Shown here one piece after another: positions 7,826-15,014 of a stretch of 64,000 nt of DNA; position 1 is the first letter of the stretch; every line of letters begins with the position of its first letter. Made by a program: the position numbers and the translations under genes. Location of the stretch: NCBI GenBank assembly GCA_030426845.1, contig JAUHXR010000002.1, positions 18,716 through 82,715 of the forward strand, in the 5' to 3' direction. This DNA is from Polyangia bacterium (GTDB lineage Bacteria; Myxococcota_A; Polyangia; Polyangiales; Sandaracinaceae). The notes beneath the pieces are model-generated. The model was not told the DNA's origin and did not search any database. It saw nothing but the letters and a program-made list of their open reading frames with translations.

Positions 7826-8397
7826 GAGGCACCTCCAGCGTCCCAGAACGCGTTCCGAGTCTCACCGCAAGACACCTCTCGCCATCCGGCTCGCTGGGCC
7901 CGCTCCCAGTCGATCCCGTGGCGCATGCCCCAGTGATCGGCGGCGGGACAGGGGTCCGGCACCTCGCCACGCAGCACCGCTCGGACGTGCCTCAAGACCG
8001 CGATCCAGCGGGGGCGGTAGCGAGCCCACCGCAGATTCTCGGGCCAAGCCTGAGGCCGCTCGGCGCTGTAGATGAGACCGGCGATCCAGGCGCGCGCGTC
8101 GTCGCGGTCGCGATCGAAGTGGCGGGTTGAGTAGAGCTCCGCCATCCGAACGACCGACACTCGGCGCCGGATCGCGCGACGTCGCAGCGTGAGAACGATG
8201 GCGGTGCAGTCGCCTGTTTCCGTGGAGTCGAATCCAGCCTCCCCGACACACACGCGGGCGAGCGCCTCGACGGACGCAGGCGGCGGCCATTCCTGCGCGT
8301 GTCCGATGCCGCGCAGCGTCCACCACGCGAGGGCGAGGAGGCCCCAGAGGAACCCCACGCGGAGCGCGTGGGCGAGGCGGTCACGCCAGCCGGGCAT
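7822..8397 (-). CDS. Putative phage lytic enzyme (SleB/transglycosylase-like) with N-terminal anchor
   Basis: A 191-aa protein. Residues about 13-30 form a hydrophobic signal/anchor (GFLWGLLALAWWTL). The body has CVGEAGF and DCTAIVLTLRRRA, resembling the E-A-G and A-x-x-x-x-x-x-R pattern of SleB-like cell-wall hydrolases, and a C-terminal DHWGMRHG ... WREVSCGET block. It lies right after a 51-aa holin-like gene, which supports a role in peptidoglycan cleavage at lysis. The catalytic assignment is tentative. Confidence 0.5.
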   Translation of the reverse strand: MPGWRDRLAHALRVGFLWGLLALAWWTLRGIGHAQEWPPPASVEALARVCVGEAGFDSTETGDCTAIVLTLRRRAIRRRVSVVRMAELYSTRHFDRDRDDARAWIAGLIYSAERPQAWPENLRWARYRPRWIAVLRHVRAVLRGEVPDPCPAADHWGMRHGIDWERAQRAGWREVSCGETRNAFWDAGGAS

Positions 8398-8552
8398 CAC
8401 CACTCCCCCACGGCGAGACGCCAGATCACGATGGAGACGGCCAGGGCCGTCGACCCGAGGAACAGCGACAGGGTCAGCGCGCCGCACCCGAGGAGCCACG
8501 CGAGCGTCTCCGCCTTCGACTCGGTCACCAGGGGGTCTTCCTTCTGGCTCAT
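8397..8552 (-). CDS. Holin-like small membrane protein
   Basis: A 51-aa protein starting at the ATG at 8552. It has a charged N-terminus (MSQKEDP) and one long hydrophobic region from about residue 17 to 45 that could form one long or two short transmembrane helices. Its stop shares one base with the start of the lytic enzyme candidate, and its start overlaps the upstream gene (ATGA). Size, hydrophobicity and position fit a holin or pinholin. Confidence 0.6.
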   Translation of the reverse strand: MSQKEDPLVTESKAETLAWLLGCGALTLSLFLGSTALAVSIVIWRLAVGEW

Positions 8553-8788
8553 GACGGTCCTCCCTCGGTGGCGACGTAGACGGTCAGCCCCGCGATGCGC
8601 GGGTGCGCTTGTGGTCTCAGCCGCCTCACCGGCTCGGTCGGCGGCCTGCAGAACGGGGACGGGCGCCGGCGACGCGGATCGATCCGTGCCGGCTCGGGAC
8701 GGGTGCCGCCGACCAGCGGTCCCGCGACGAGGAGCCGCCCGGCGACCAGGACGAGGCCCACCAGGGCGCCCACGAGGACGCCGGTCAC
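8549..8788 (-). CDS. Small membrane protein, first gene of the minus-strand phage operon
   Basis: A 79-aa protein with a GTG start at 8788. The N-terminal 25 residues are hydrophobic (LVGALVGLVLVAGRLLVAG), followed by a basic, Pro-rich tail. No gene lies closer upstream on this strand, so the operon promoter should be in 8789-8922. It may be a spanin or holin partner given the next genes; unproven. Confidence 0.5.
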   Translation of the reverse strand: MTGVLVGALVGLVLVAGRLLVAGPLVGGTRPEPARIDPRRRRPSPFCRPPTEPVRRLRPQAHPRIAGLTVYVATEGGPS

Positions 8789-8922
8789 GCCGCCCTCCGA
8801 GCGCCCGGGGTTCCCTTCGCCCGGATCGTGGCTACCGTGCTCGAGCGGTCGAAGCGCACCCCCGGAGCCCCCGGGTAGCCGACTGCGGTACCCTCCCTGA
8901 GACCCCTCTCAGGAGACGACGA

Positions 8923-9552
8923 ATGCAACGACGATTGACCCGGTCCGTAGCCCTGGGGGTGCTTCTGCTCGGCGCGTGCGGAGAAAGCACCCCTGCCTCC
9001 CCGTTGCCGCCCATGCCAGCCGAGTCGGCGGAGACGCCTGAGGCCGAAGCTCCTACCGGTCCGCAGCCAGTAACTCGCTCGATCAGCGTCGCGCGGTTCG
9101 ACAGCAACGATCAGCTGTCCAACTGCGCCGACAACACGATCACCGTTCGGCCTCGCGAGAACGTCGGCGGCGCTTGGCCTCCGGACGACGAGATGTGGTC
9201 GAGCCTCGCGGCCCGGATGGCCGGCGAGAACACGCTCCTGCGCCGCTCGTGCGGAGAGCAGTTTCCCCACCACCCTGCTCTCGCCACCTGCGCCGCGGTC
9301 ATGGACGATGAGACGGAACGCCCCACGTCTGACGAGGAGGAGAACATTCGGGAGGCCGCTCACAGCATCCGAGTCGAGACGACGGAGTTTTTCTACGGCC
9401 TGCGAGTCCTCGAGAACGATGCTCAGATGCGGCAGTGTCTCGAGATCGGCGGAGAGTGGACGCCCGTCGCCCCTGACAGCCCGGAGGCAGCTCGGGCGCA
9501 CCTCAGCAGGGCGCGACGGACAGCGGAGGAACTCCGTCAGCTCGGTCGGTAG
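8923..9552 (+). CDS. Prophage-encoded lipoprotein
   Basis: A 209-aa lipoprotein: basic start (MQRRLTR), hydrophobic core, lipobox LLGAC near residue 20, then a Pro/Ala/Glu-rich linker. The mature part has a cluster of cysteines and a helical C-terminus. An AGGAGA ribosome site lies about 8 nt before the ATG. It is a single gene, divergent from the lysis genes and convergent with the XRE gene, the usual setting of a lysogenic-conversion (moron) gene. It might alter the cell surface of the lysogen. Family not recognised. Confidence 0.75.
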   Translation: MQRRLTRSVALGVLLLGACGESTPASPLPPMPAESAETPEAEAPTGPQPVTRSISVARFDSNDQLSNCADNTITVRPRENVGGAWPPDDEMWSSLAARMAGENTLLRRSCGEQFPHHPALATCAAVMDDETERPTSDEEENIREAAHSIRVETTEFFYGLRVLENDAQMRQCLEIGGEWTPVAPDSPEAARAHLSRARRTAEELRQLGR

Positions 9553-9558
9553 CACCGG

Positions 9559-9789
9559 TCAGCTCCCGGTCGCGTCGAGCTCGACGTCGATAAGCCCCTG
9601 GAGCCCCAGCAGGTCGACCACGGTGACCTCGCCGCCCGTGGCGGCGGCCAGCTTCTTGGCCGTCTCGAGACGAGGGACTGAACGTCCCTCAGCGATGTCG
9701 TGGATGGTCTGCCAGCGAAGGCCGGTGGACTTGTGCAGGTCGGTCTTCACCGACTTCCCGTACTTCTCGACGTACTCCGCCAGCGTCAT
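9559..9789 (-). CDS. XRE-family transcription regulator (Cro/CI type)
   Basis: A 76-aa protein, essentially one HTH domain: LHKSTGLRWQTIHDIAEGRSVP forms the two DNA-binding helices (listed here as positions 19-40). The start at the ATG at 9789 puts the operators just upstream. It faces away from the second XRE gene, forming a genetic switch. No dimerisation domain follows, so it resembles Cro more than CI. Confidence 0.8.
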   Translation of the reverse strand: MTLAEYVEKYGKSVKTDLHKSTGLRWQTIHDIAEGRSVPRLETAKKLAAATGGEVTVVDLLGLQGLIDVELDATGS

Positions 9790-9800
9790 GCCGTAGACGC

Positions 9801-9847
9801 TACGGCGTACCGTGGAGCGGCGCAAGCCAAAACTTACGGTGTACCGT
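9801..9847. promoter_or_regulatory. Two operator sites between the divergent regulators
   Basis: TACGGCGTACCGT (9801-9813) and TACGGTGTACCGT (9835-9847) differ at one base and each contains the dyad ACGG-N4-CCGT. They are 34 bp apart, start to start, in the divergent region of the two XRE genes. Related TACGG/GTAC elements recur before the plus-strand operon, so these are likely repressor sites. Confidence 0.7.
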
Positions 9848-9893
9848 GTGCCATCGGCTCGCGGACCTCCCTCAGCTCGACCAGCATGATCTT

Positions 9894-10346
9894 GTGAAAG
9901 AGCGTCAGTCCACCGAAGACCTGAACGTCCGTTCCGATTCCGAGCAAGAGGAGCGGACGCAGTTCGTAGCCGAGCGCATCCGCGACGCGATGCGCCGACG
10001 GGGGTGGGTAGACGATGAGGGCCGGCCAGACATCACCAGGCTTGCGGACGCCACCGGCGTCCGGTGGCAGACCGCGCAGTATTGGGTCGAGGGCCGCAAC
10101 AAGCAGCCGCCGCGCCCCAAGAACCTCGGGAAGATCGCGCGGGCGCTCGACATGAGCCTCGAGGAACTGATCGGCGCGGCGATGGGGCGCGAGCCTGAGG
10201 GCAAGGCTTGGCGCGAGTTCCTCGACACGGAGCTCGGCCGCAGCATGACCCCCGCTGAGCGGCACGCTCTGGCGGTGATGCTGTGGCCGAACCGTCCGCC
10301 CGACGTCGGCAGGTACGCCATGGCCCTCGCGATGCTCCGCGCGTAG
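9894..10346 (+). CDS. XRE-family phage regulator (150 aa)
   Basis: An HTH protein with the DNA-binding region at about residues 45-95 (DITRLADATGVRWQ, QYWVEGRNKQPPRPKNLGKIARALDMSL, split here). The RWQT turn is shared with the opposing XRE gene. The GTG at 9894 is preferred because an upstream in-frame GTG at 9846 would lie inside an operator. A helical C-terminus may serve dimerisation. It probably controls the plus-strand operon that follows; a CI-like role is an inference from position. Confidence 0.75.
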   Translation: MKERQSTEDLNVRSDSEQEERTQFVAERIRDAMRRRGWVDDEGRPDITRLADATGVRWQTAQYWVEGRNKQPPRPKNLGKIARALDMSLEELIGAAMGREPEGKAWREFLDTELGRSMTPAERHALAVMLWPNRPPDVGRYAMALAMLRA

Positions 10347-10365
10347 CTGGCCGATCCGTCGATTC

Positions 10366-10422
10366 TACGGCCCGGCGTACTTTTTCGGTTGCTGAGTACG
10401 GTACGGCGTACTACGGTGCACG
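10366..10422. promoter_or_regulatory. Operator cluster before the plus-strand operon
   Basis: TACGGCCCGGCGTAC (10366-10380), GTACGGCGTAC (10401-10411) and TACGGTGCACGG (10412-10422) repeat the TACGG/CGTAC pieces of the sites at 9801-9847. They end three bases before the start codon at 10425, so binding here would block transcription or translation of the operon. Confidence 0.55.
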
Positions 10423-10424
10423 GC

Positions 10425-10646
10425 ATGGAGGTCCCGATGCTGCTGAACCCCGCCGAAAGCGCCTTCCTCGCCGCCGAGCGAGAGGCCGCGCGCTTCGTAG
10501 ATGAGCTACGCCGCCGCGAGCCCCTGACGCTCGTGGTCGAGGCCGACGAGGAGGGCGCGCCCCGCGTCGTCTCCCGTCCGCTCCCCATCCGACCGAGCGC
10601 CGTCCGGCGCGCCGCGAGCCACCGCGCGCTCGCGAAGGCGGGCTGA
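10425..10646 (+). CDS. First gene of the plus-strand phage operon, unknown function
   Basis: A 73-aa protein starting at the ATG just after the operator cluster. The N-terminal half is helical and charged (AESAFLAAEREAARFVDELRR), and the tail is basic. No known domain is visible. Its position at the operator makes it a candidate early protein, such as an antirepressor or host-takeover factor, but nothing in the sequence proves this. Confidence 0.55.
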   Translation: MEVPMLLNPAESAFLAAEREAARFVDELRRREPLTLVVEADEEGAPRVVSRPLPIRPSAVRRAASHRALAKAG

Positions 10647-10649
10647 CCC

Positions 10650-10940
10650 ATGGTCACGCTCGAAGCCCAGGGCCCCGGCCTCCGCGCCGCCGCCCAGCTC
10701 TGCGCCGGCCGCGTCCGCCTCGCCGCGGTCGACCTGGACGGTGAGCAGCTGCTCGCCTTCGACCTCGACGACGAGGGCGTCCTCCGCATCGTGATCGCGG
10801 ACGTCATCGACGGCGTCGTCGTCGAGCGCTGCACCGCGACGCTCCTCACCCGGCAGCCCGCCTCGCCCCGCGCGCGCCGCCTGCGCCCGCTCTGCTCCGT
10901 CACCCGGGCCCGGCCCCTCGACCTGTTGGAGGCCGCGTGA
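10650..10940 (+). CDS. Phage protein of unknown function
   Basis: A 96-aa protein rich in predicted beta strands (VRLAAVDLDGEQLLAFDLD) with a basic C-terminus. It starts 3 nt after the preceding stop and ends in a GTGA overlap. Not recognised. Confidence 0.55.
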   Translation: MVTLEAQGPGLRAAAQLCAGRVRLAAVDLDGEQLLAFDLDDEGVLRIVIADVIDGVVVERCTATLLTRQPASPRARRLRPLCSVTRARPLDLLEAA

Positions 10941-11155
10941 TGGCCGTCCCCTTCCGCCGACTTCACCGGTCCCATGGGGGCCGGCCCCACTCCTCGACCC
11001 CGCTCTCGAACCCCGACTCCTTGCTCGGCGCTCAGACCGAGGTCGTCTGGAAGAACGAGCCCATCGCGGTAGGCGATCGCGCCTACCGGCGTGCCGAGGC
11101 GAAGCGCGCGCGGCGCGCTGCGCGGCGGCTCGCCGAGCAGGGGAGGGCGGTCTGA
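10937..11155 (+). CDS. Small basic phage protein
   Basis: A 72-aa protein. Start is either the GTG in the GTGA overlap (10937) or the adjacent ATG (10940). The C-terminus is a strongly basic helix (RRAEAKRARRAARRLAEQ), so it may bind nucleic acid. Not recognised. Confidence 0.5.
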   Translation: MMAVPFRRLHRSHGGRPHSSTPLSNPDSLLGAQTEVVWKNEPIAVGDRAYRRAEAKRARRAARRLAEQGRAV

Positions 11156-11445
11156 TGCCCGCCACCTGGGAGTGCGAGGACGGCCTCGACGAGGAGCGCT
11201 GGGAGCGGGAGATGTCCCGGACGCCCCACACCGACCGCGCGGCCTTCGTGCCCCGGAAGGGGGCCGTCCGGCGCTTCACCTGCGGCGCCTGCGGGCAGGT
11301 CGCGATCGAGCGCTGGCACGGCGCGGGCGCGGCCGAGTTCACCGTCGGGCTCGAGGGCGGCGGCGAGTACGACCCGCGCTGCCCCGCGCACCCCGCGGGC
11401 CTGGCGCGCGGGTTCCACACCCCGTCGGTCGAGGTGCTCGCGTGA
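11155..11445 (+). CDS. Phage zinc-ribbon-like protein
   Basis: A 96-aa protein with TCGACG and later RCPAH, giving a Cys2-Cys-His zinc site typical of small treble-clef proteins. Its ATG shares one base with the preceding stop (TGATG). Function unknown; nucleic-acid binding is likely for this fold. Confidence 0.55.
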   Translation: MPATWECEDGLDEERWEREMSRTPHTDRAAFVPRKGAVRRFTCGACGQVAIERWHGAGAAEFTVGLEGGGEYDPRCPAHPAGLARGFHTPSVEVLA

Positions 11446-11741
11446 GCCTCCTCGAAGCCGTCACGGCCGCCTACGCCGACAACCGCGCGACCGGGGCCTC
11501 GATCCCCGACGCCCTCGCGCGCCTCGCCGAGGACGAGCGCGACCCCCGCCGGCGCGTCCTCGTCGCGAACCGCGCGCTCGAGCTCGCCGAGCTTGCCGAC
11601 GACGACCTCGCGACGCGTGCGGCGGATCAGGGGTTCCGCGGGCTCGTCTCGCGCGACCTGATCATCCGTCAGCTCGCTCTCCACGAGGTCCGCAACGAGG
11701 AGTGCGCGCGGATGCTCCTCGAGGGGGAGGGCCTGCCGTGA
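11442..11741 (+). CDS. Helical phage protein of unknown function
   Basis: A 99-aa all-helical protein starting at GTG within a GTGA overlap. It is rich in Ala, Leu, Arg and Asp (IPDALARLAEDERD, LIIRQLALHEVRNEECA). No domain recognised. Confidence 0.55.
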   Translation: MSLLEAVTAAYADNRATGASIPDALARLAEDERDPRRRVLVANRALELAELADDDLATRAADQGFRGLVSRDLIIRQLALHEVRNEECARMLLEGEGLP

Positions 11742-11887
11742 TCCGCTTCAGCATCGCCCTCGCCGCCGGCTGGCTCCACGCCTGGGCCCACCGCGAGCTC
11801 GGCTGGTATCCCTGCGAGTACCCGCCCGACACCTACGACTACCAGGGCGCGCCCCGGCGCTGCGAGATCTGCGGGAGGCCCGACTGA
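11738..11887 (+). CDS. 49-aa phage protein with C-terminal CxxC
   Basis: A very small protein starting at GTG (GTGA overlap). It has an amphipathic Trp-rich N-terminus (GWLHAWAHRELGW) and ends in RRCEICGRPD, half of a zinc knuckle; a single Cys stands earlier (WYPCEY). Overlaps on both sides support that it is translated. Confidence 0.5.
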   Translation: MIRFSIALAAGWLHAWAHRELGWYPCEYPPDTYDYQGAPRRCEICGRPD

Positions 11888-12147
11888 CCGAGCGACCCGC
11901 CGACCCGCGCGCGGTCGCCATCCTCAGCGCCCTGGCCCAGCAGCCGGGCGGGCCCGAGGCCCAGCTCGCCGCCCTCGGCTACGTCGCCGGGCTCATCGCC
12001 ACGCGCGCCGAGCTCGACGGGATGCTCTGCCAGGACGACGCCGAGATGGACCTCGAGGCCGGCTTCGATCGCGGGCGCGTCGAGATCCTCGCGGCCGACC
12101 GTGACGAGCGGGCGCCGCGGTTCCGCCTGCTGCGAGGTGGAGCGTGA
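11884..12147 (+). CDS. Phage protein with apparent CTG start
   Basis: An 87-aa open frame that has no ATG or GTG near its 5' end. It begins exactly at a CTGA overlap with the previous stop and ends exactly at a GTGA overlap with the next gene, matching the scheme of the operon. The product is helical (ILSALAQQPGGPEAQLAALG, LAT, MDLEAGFDRGR). The perfect fit at both ends is the evidence that it is real. The next usable start, an ATG near 12020, would halve it. Confidence 0.55.
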   Translation: MTERPADPRAVAILSALAQQPGGPEAQLAALGYVAGLIATRAELDGMLCQDDAEMDLEAGFDRGRVEILAADRDERAPRFRLLRGGA

Positions 12148-12668
12148 CCGCGCTCGAGCCTGGTACCCGCGTGCGCGTCTCGCGCTCCATGCGGCCCGCC
12201 ATCGTGGGCGAGGTCGAGCGCGTCGAGGGCGCCAAGGTCTTCGTCGTCCCCGAGGGGAAGTCGAAGGCGCTCCCCTTCGCTGCAGGCCTCGTGCGGCCGC
12301 TCGAGCGGCGCCCGCCGGCGCCCGAGCCGATCACCGTCGTGCCCGACTTCACGCCGACCGAGCCCCGAGCCGTCCCGCGAGAGCGCCTCCCGGCGCGCGA
12401 CGAGGGCTACCTCGACTTCGTCCGCTCGCACCCCTGCATGGCCTGCACGTCGCGCCGGCTCGTCGAGGCGCACCACTGGGCCCGCGTGCGGACGCTCGCG
12501 AAGAAGGTCGACGACTACCGGACCGTCCCCCTCTGCCACGACTGTCACCAGGAGTTCCACGACACGGGCTCGATCGGGCCGTGGAGCGCGAAGCAGACGC
12601 GGGTCTGGTTCCTGATCGCCCAGAACGAGCTGCTCGTGGAGTGGGCCGTGCGCGGGAGGGCAGCGTGA
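12144..12668 (+). CDS. Phage HNH nuclease (DUF968-like)
   Basis: A 174-aa protein. The N-terminal 60 residues form a small beta domain (TRVRVSRSMRPAIVGEVERV). The C-terminal part matches the DUF968/HNH family of phage recombination-region proteins: HPCMAC, VEAHHW, DDYRTVPLCHDCHQEFH. Two CxxC pairs and the histidines form the metal and active site. Such enzymes are seen beside recombination and replication genes. GTG start in a GTGA overlap. Confidence 0.75.
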   Translation: MTALEPGTRVRVSRSMRPAIVGEVERVEGAKVFVVPEGKSKALPFAAGLVRPLERRPPAPEPITVVPDFTPTEPRAVPRERLPARDEGYLDFVRSHPCMACTSRRLVEAHHWARVRTLAKKVDDYRTVPLCHDCHQEFHDTGSIGPWSAKQTRVWFLIAQNELLVEWAVRGRAA

Positions 12669-12895
12669 AGCGCGCGGGCGTGCTCCGGCTCGTCGGGGTC
12701 GACCTCGACCCGCGGTGGCTGACCCTCGACAGCAGCTTCGGGATCGCGCGGCGCCCGTCGCCCTCGTGCACCTGCGCCGACGTCGTCGGAGAGCAGGCCT
12801 ACTTCGATCATGGCTGCGAGATCCACGACTCCCGCGCGGGCGCGGCTCGCTTCGTCGACGCGCGGCTCGCGCGGGCGGGGAGGGCGGACTCGTGA
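12665..12895 (+). CDS. Phage protein of unknown function
   Basis: A 76-aa protein starting at GTG (GTGA overlap). It has a beta-rich N-terminus (GVLRLVGVDLD) and a CTCADV ... HGCEIHD segment with three Cys and two His that could bind a metal. Not recognised. Confidence 0.5.
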   Translation: MKRAGVLRLVGVDLDPRWLTLDSSFGIARRPSPSCTCADVVGEQAYFDHGCEIHDSRAGAARFVDARLARAGRADS

Positions 12896-13953
12896 CGTCC
12901 ATCGAGTGGACCGAGGCGACCTGGAACCCGGTCGTCGGGTGCTCGCGCGTGTCGAAGGGCTGCGAGCGCTGCTACGCCGAGCGCGTCGCACACCGCGGCA
13001 TGCAGGCTGCGCACCGCGGGCTGACCGTCATGGGCCGGAAGGGGCCTCGCTGGAACGGCAAGGTGCGCACGCTCCCAGAGCGCCTCGAGCAGCCGCTCCG
13101 GTGGCGGAAGCCTCGCCGCGTCTTCGTCAACTCGATGTCCGACCTGTTCCACGAGTCGGTGCCCTTCGAGTTCATCGCGGCCGTCTTCGGCGTGATGGCC
13201 GCGAGCCCGCAGCACACGTTCCAGATCCTGACGAAGCGCGACCCGCGGCGGTTCTTCGAGTGGCTCAAGGCGGAGGGCGAGGGATGCGCGTCGTTGTCCG
13301 ACGACGGCTCCCCCATGACGGTCGCGTGCATCATCGAGGCTCAGCGGCAAGATCGCCGCTTCTTCAGCGAGGTGCCGCCGAACGGCCTCGGCCGTGTCCG
13401 GTCTGAGGGCGACCGTGACCCCTGGCCCCTTCCGAACGTCTGGCTCGGCGTCTCCGTCGAGAACCAGGAGACCGCTGACCAGCGCATCCCCTGGCTGCTC
13501 GAGTGCCCGGCCGCGGTGCGGTGGGTGAGCTATGAGCCTGCGCTCGGGCCGGTGGACTTCTCGCGGTGGCTCGACGCGAAGAGGTTCGCGTGCCCTCGCT
13601 GCGGCAAGCACCCGAATGAATGTGAAGACCCGGACGTCTGCGCAGCGTCCCCCGGCGGCTGGGCGCTCGACTGGGTCGTGATCGGCGGCGAGTCCGGCCC
13701 GGGCGCGCGTTCCTTCGACCTCGCGTGGGCGCGGTCGACGATCGAGCAGGGCTGCGCAGCCGGCGTGCCGGTGTTCGTGAAGCAGCTCGGCGCCGAGCCG
13801 CGCGCGACGGTCGTCCGGGATGGGGAGCGCACCGACACCTGCGACGATGACTGGCGCTACATCCTGCTCACGAAGCGCGACCGCAAGGGCGGCGACACGT
13901 CCGAGTGGCCCGAGGATCTCCGCGTCCGCGAGTACCCGAGGAGCACATCGTGA
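12892..13953 (+). CDS. Gp37/Gp68 family phage protein (DUF5131)
   Basis: A 353-aa protein whose N-terminus is the family signature: SIEWTEATWNPVVGC followed by KGCERCYAE. The three cysteines (C-x6-C-x2-C) resemble a radical-SAM iron-sulfur site, although the activity is not established for the family. Later conserved blocks include LTKRD, NVWLGVSVEN, RWVSYEPALG and WVVIGGESG. A zinc pair (FACPRCG) is inserted at about 225. It starts with GTG in a GTGA overlap and is widespread in phages and other mobile DNA. Confidence 0.85.
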   Translation: MTSIEWTEATWNPVVGCSRVSKGCERCYAERVAHRGMQAAHRGLTVMGRKGPRWNGKVRTLPERLEQPLRWRKPRRVFVNSMSDLFHESVPFEFIAAVFGVMAASPQHTFQILTKRDPRRFFEWLKAEGEGCASLSDDGSPMTVACIIEAQRQDRRFFSEVPPNGLGRVRSEGDRDPWPLPNVWLGVSVENQETADQRIPWLLECPAAVRWVSYEPALGPVDFSRWLDAKRFACPRCGKHPNECEDPDVCAASPGGWALDWVVIGGESGPGARSFDLAWARSTIEQGCAAGVPVFVKQLGAEPRATVVRDGERTDTCDDDWRYILLTKRDRKGGDTSEWPEDLRVREYPRSTS

Positions 13954-14171
13954 CCGCCGAGCCTGAGCGCGTGACGCACCTGCTCCTCGTCCCCTCGAGC
14001 GTGAGCGACCTCCGCATGTACTGCGGCCTCCGGGCCATCGGCGCGGAGCCGCACCACCACATCGCGGGGCGCGCGGAGCTGATCACCTGCAAGGACTGCC
14101 TCGCGAACGCGCGCGTCGCGTTCGAGCACCTGAGCAAGGTCCTCCTCGGACCGCGGAGGAACGATGGCTGA
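13950..14171 (+). CDS. Small phage protein with putative zinc site
   Basis: A 73-aa protein starting at GTG (GTGA overlap). MYCGLR, EPHHHIAGR and ITCKDCLA supply Cys and His residues for one zinc ion. The helical C-terminus reads ANARVAFEHLSKVL. It resembles small phage zinc-binding proteins of unknown role. Confidence 0.55.
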   Translation: MTAEPERVTHLLLVPSSVSDLRMYCGLRAIGAEPHHHIAGRAELITCKDCLANARVAFEHLSKVLLGPRRNDG

Positions 14172-14367
14172 GCAGGCGACCGCCGAAGAGCTCGCAGCCC
14201 TGCGGCGCGAACTCGAGGAGACCCGGCGCGACCTCGGCGAGGTCAAGGCGCTCCTCCGACAGCAGCTCGAGCGGCGCGCGCCGCGGCGGCCGCCGCCCGG
14301 ACCGCGGGCTACCCCGGAGGTCAGGGAGAAGGTGCGGGCGAAGCTCGCGGGAGGTGGACGTGGCTGA
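14164..14367 (+). CDS. Small coiled-coil phage protein
   Basis: A 67-aa protein with a long charged coiled-coil helix (LAALRRELEETRRDLGEVKA) and a basic Pro/Arg tail. It is encoded with an 8-nt overlap of the type ATGGCTGA, the same pattern used by the next two genes. Not recognised. Confidence 0.5.
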   Translation: MAEQATAEELAALRRELEETRRDLGEVKALLRQQLERRAPRRPPPGPRATPEVREKVRAKLAGGGRG

Positions 14368-14560
14368 CCCCCGACCCTGCCCGTTCTGCGGGAGCACCCG
14401 TGTCCAGGTGCAGACCGGCGAGTGCCGTGGCGCCGTCTCCGACGAGCCCCGCTTGGAGTACTGGATCACGTGCTTCGGGTGCGCGGCAGAGGGGCCGTGG
14501 TCCAGGACCGAGGCCGGCGCGGTCCGCATGTGGAACATGAGGGAGGCCGACCGTGGCTGA
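14360..14560 (+). CDS. Lar-like restriction alleviation protein
   Basis: A 66-aa zinc-ribbon protein: CPFCGS at the N-terminus, ITCFGCAAEGPW in the middle, and a C-terminal AVRMWNMR, the order seen in the Lar family. Lar proteins of Rac-type prophages lessen host type I restriction. The GTG at 14360 is chosen because it gives the same 8-nt overlap (GTGGCTGA) as its neighbours and has GGAGG 5 nt upstream; the GTG at 14354 is the alternative. Confidence 0.6.
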   Translation: MADPRPCPFCGSTRVQVQTGECRGAVSDEPRLEYWITCFGCAAEGPWSRTEAGAVRMWNMREADRG

Positions 14561-15014
14561 GCGCGACTGGAAAGGTGCCGCGTTCTTCGGTGACGCCGAC
14601 GACGAGGGGCTCCTGCACGAGTGCCCCGTGGAGTACGTCGCCGCGGTGCTCGAGGACCGGCACGGATACGCCACCACGCCGGAGGAGGCCGACGAGATCG
14701 AGCGCTTGATCCGCGATGGTGAGGAGTCGATCGAGGTCGTGGGCTACCAGCGCGTCAGCCTCGGCAATCGGTACATCAAGGCGTGCGCTCGGAACGCCGC
14801 GGAGTCGCTCGCCGACGGGCTCCGCGACGAGGGCTACATCGACCCGGACGGCTACGACGGGTTCGACGCGTTCGTCCGCGCGTGCGCCCCCGCGATCCAC
14901 GCGACCGCGGTTCGGGTGCTCCGAGAGATGGGCGGCCCGTGGACGTGCGAGGGGGTCTCGCGCCACGTCTACGGGACCGAGGAGCTCGTCGCGATCGCGC
15001 GAGGTGAGCTGTGA
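14553..15014 (+). CDS. Acidic phage protein of unknown function
   Basis: A 153-aa protein rich in Asp and Glu, mostly helical, starting at GTG in an 8-nt GTGGCTGA overlap. Segments such as ECPVEYVAAVLED and FVRACAPAIHATAVRVL suggest a compact helical domain. A high negative charge is common in DNA-mimic inhibitors, but no motif supports such a role. Not recognised. Confidence 0.55.
   Translation: MAERDWKGAAFFGDADDEGLLHECPVEYVAAVLEDRHGYATTPEEADEIERLIRDGEESIEVVGYQRVSLGNRYIKACARNAAESLADGLRDEGYIDPDGYDGFDAFVRACAPAIHATAVRVLREMGGPWTCEGVSRHVYGTEELVAIARGEL

Noticed and set aside
8785..9555. A minus-strand 256-codon frame opposite the prophage lipoprotein
   Set aside because: The plus strand has signal peptide, lipobox and ribosome site; the minus frame has none.
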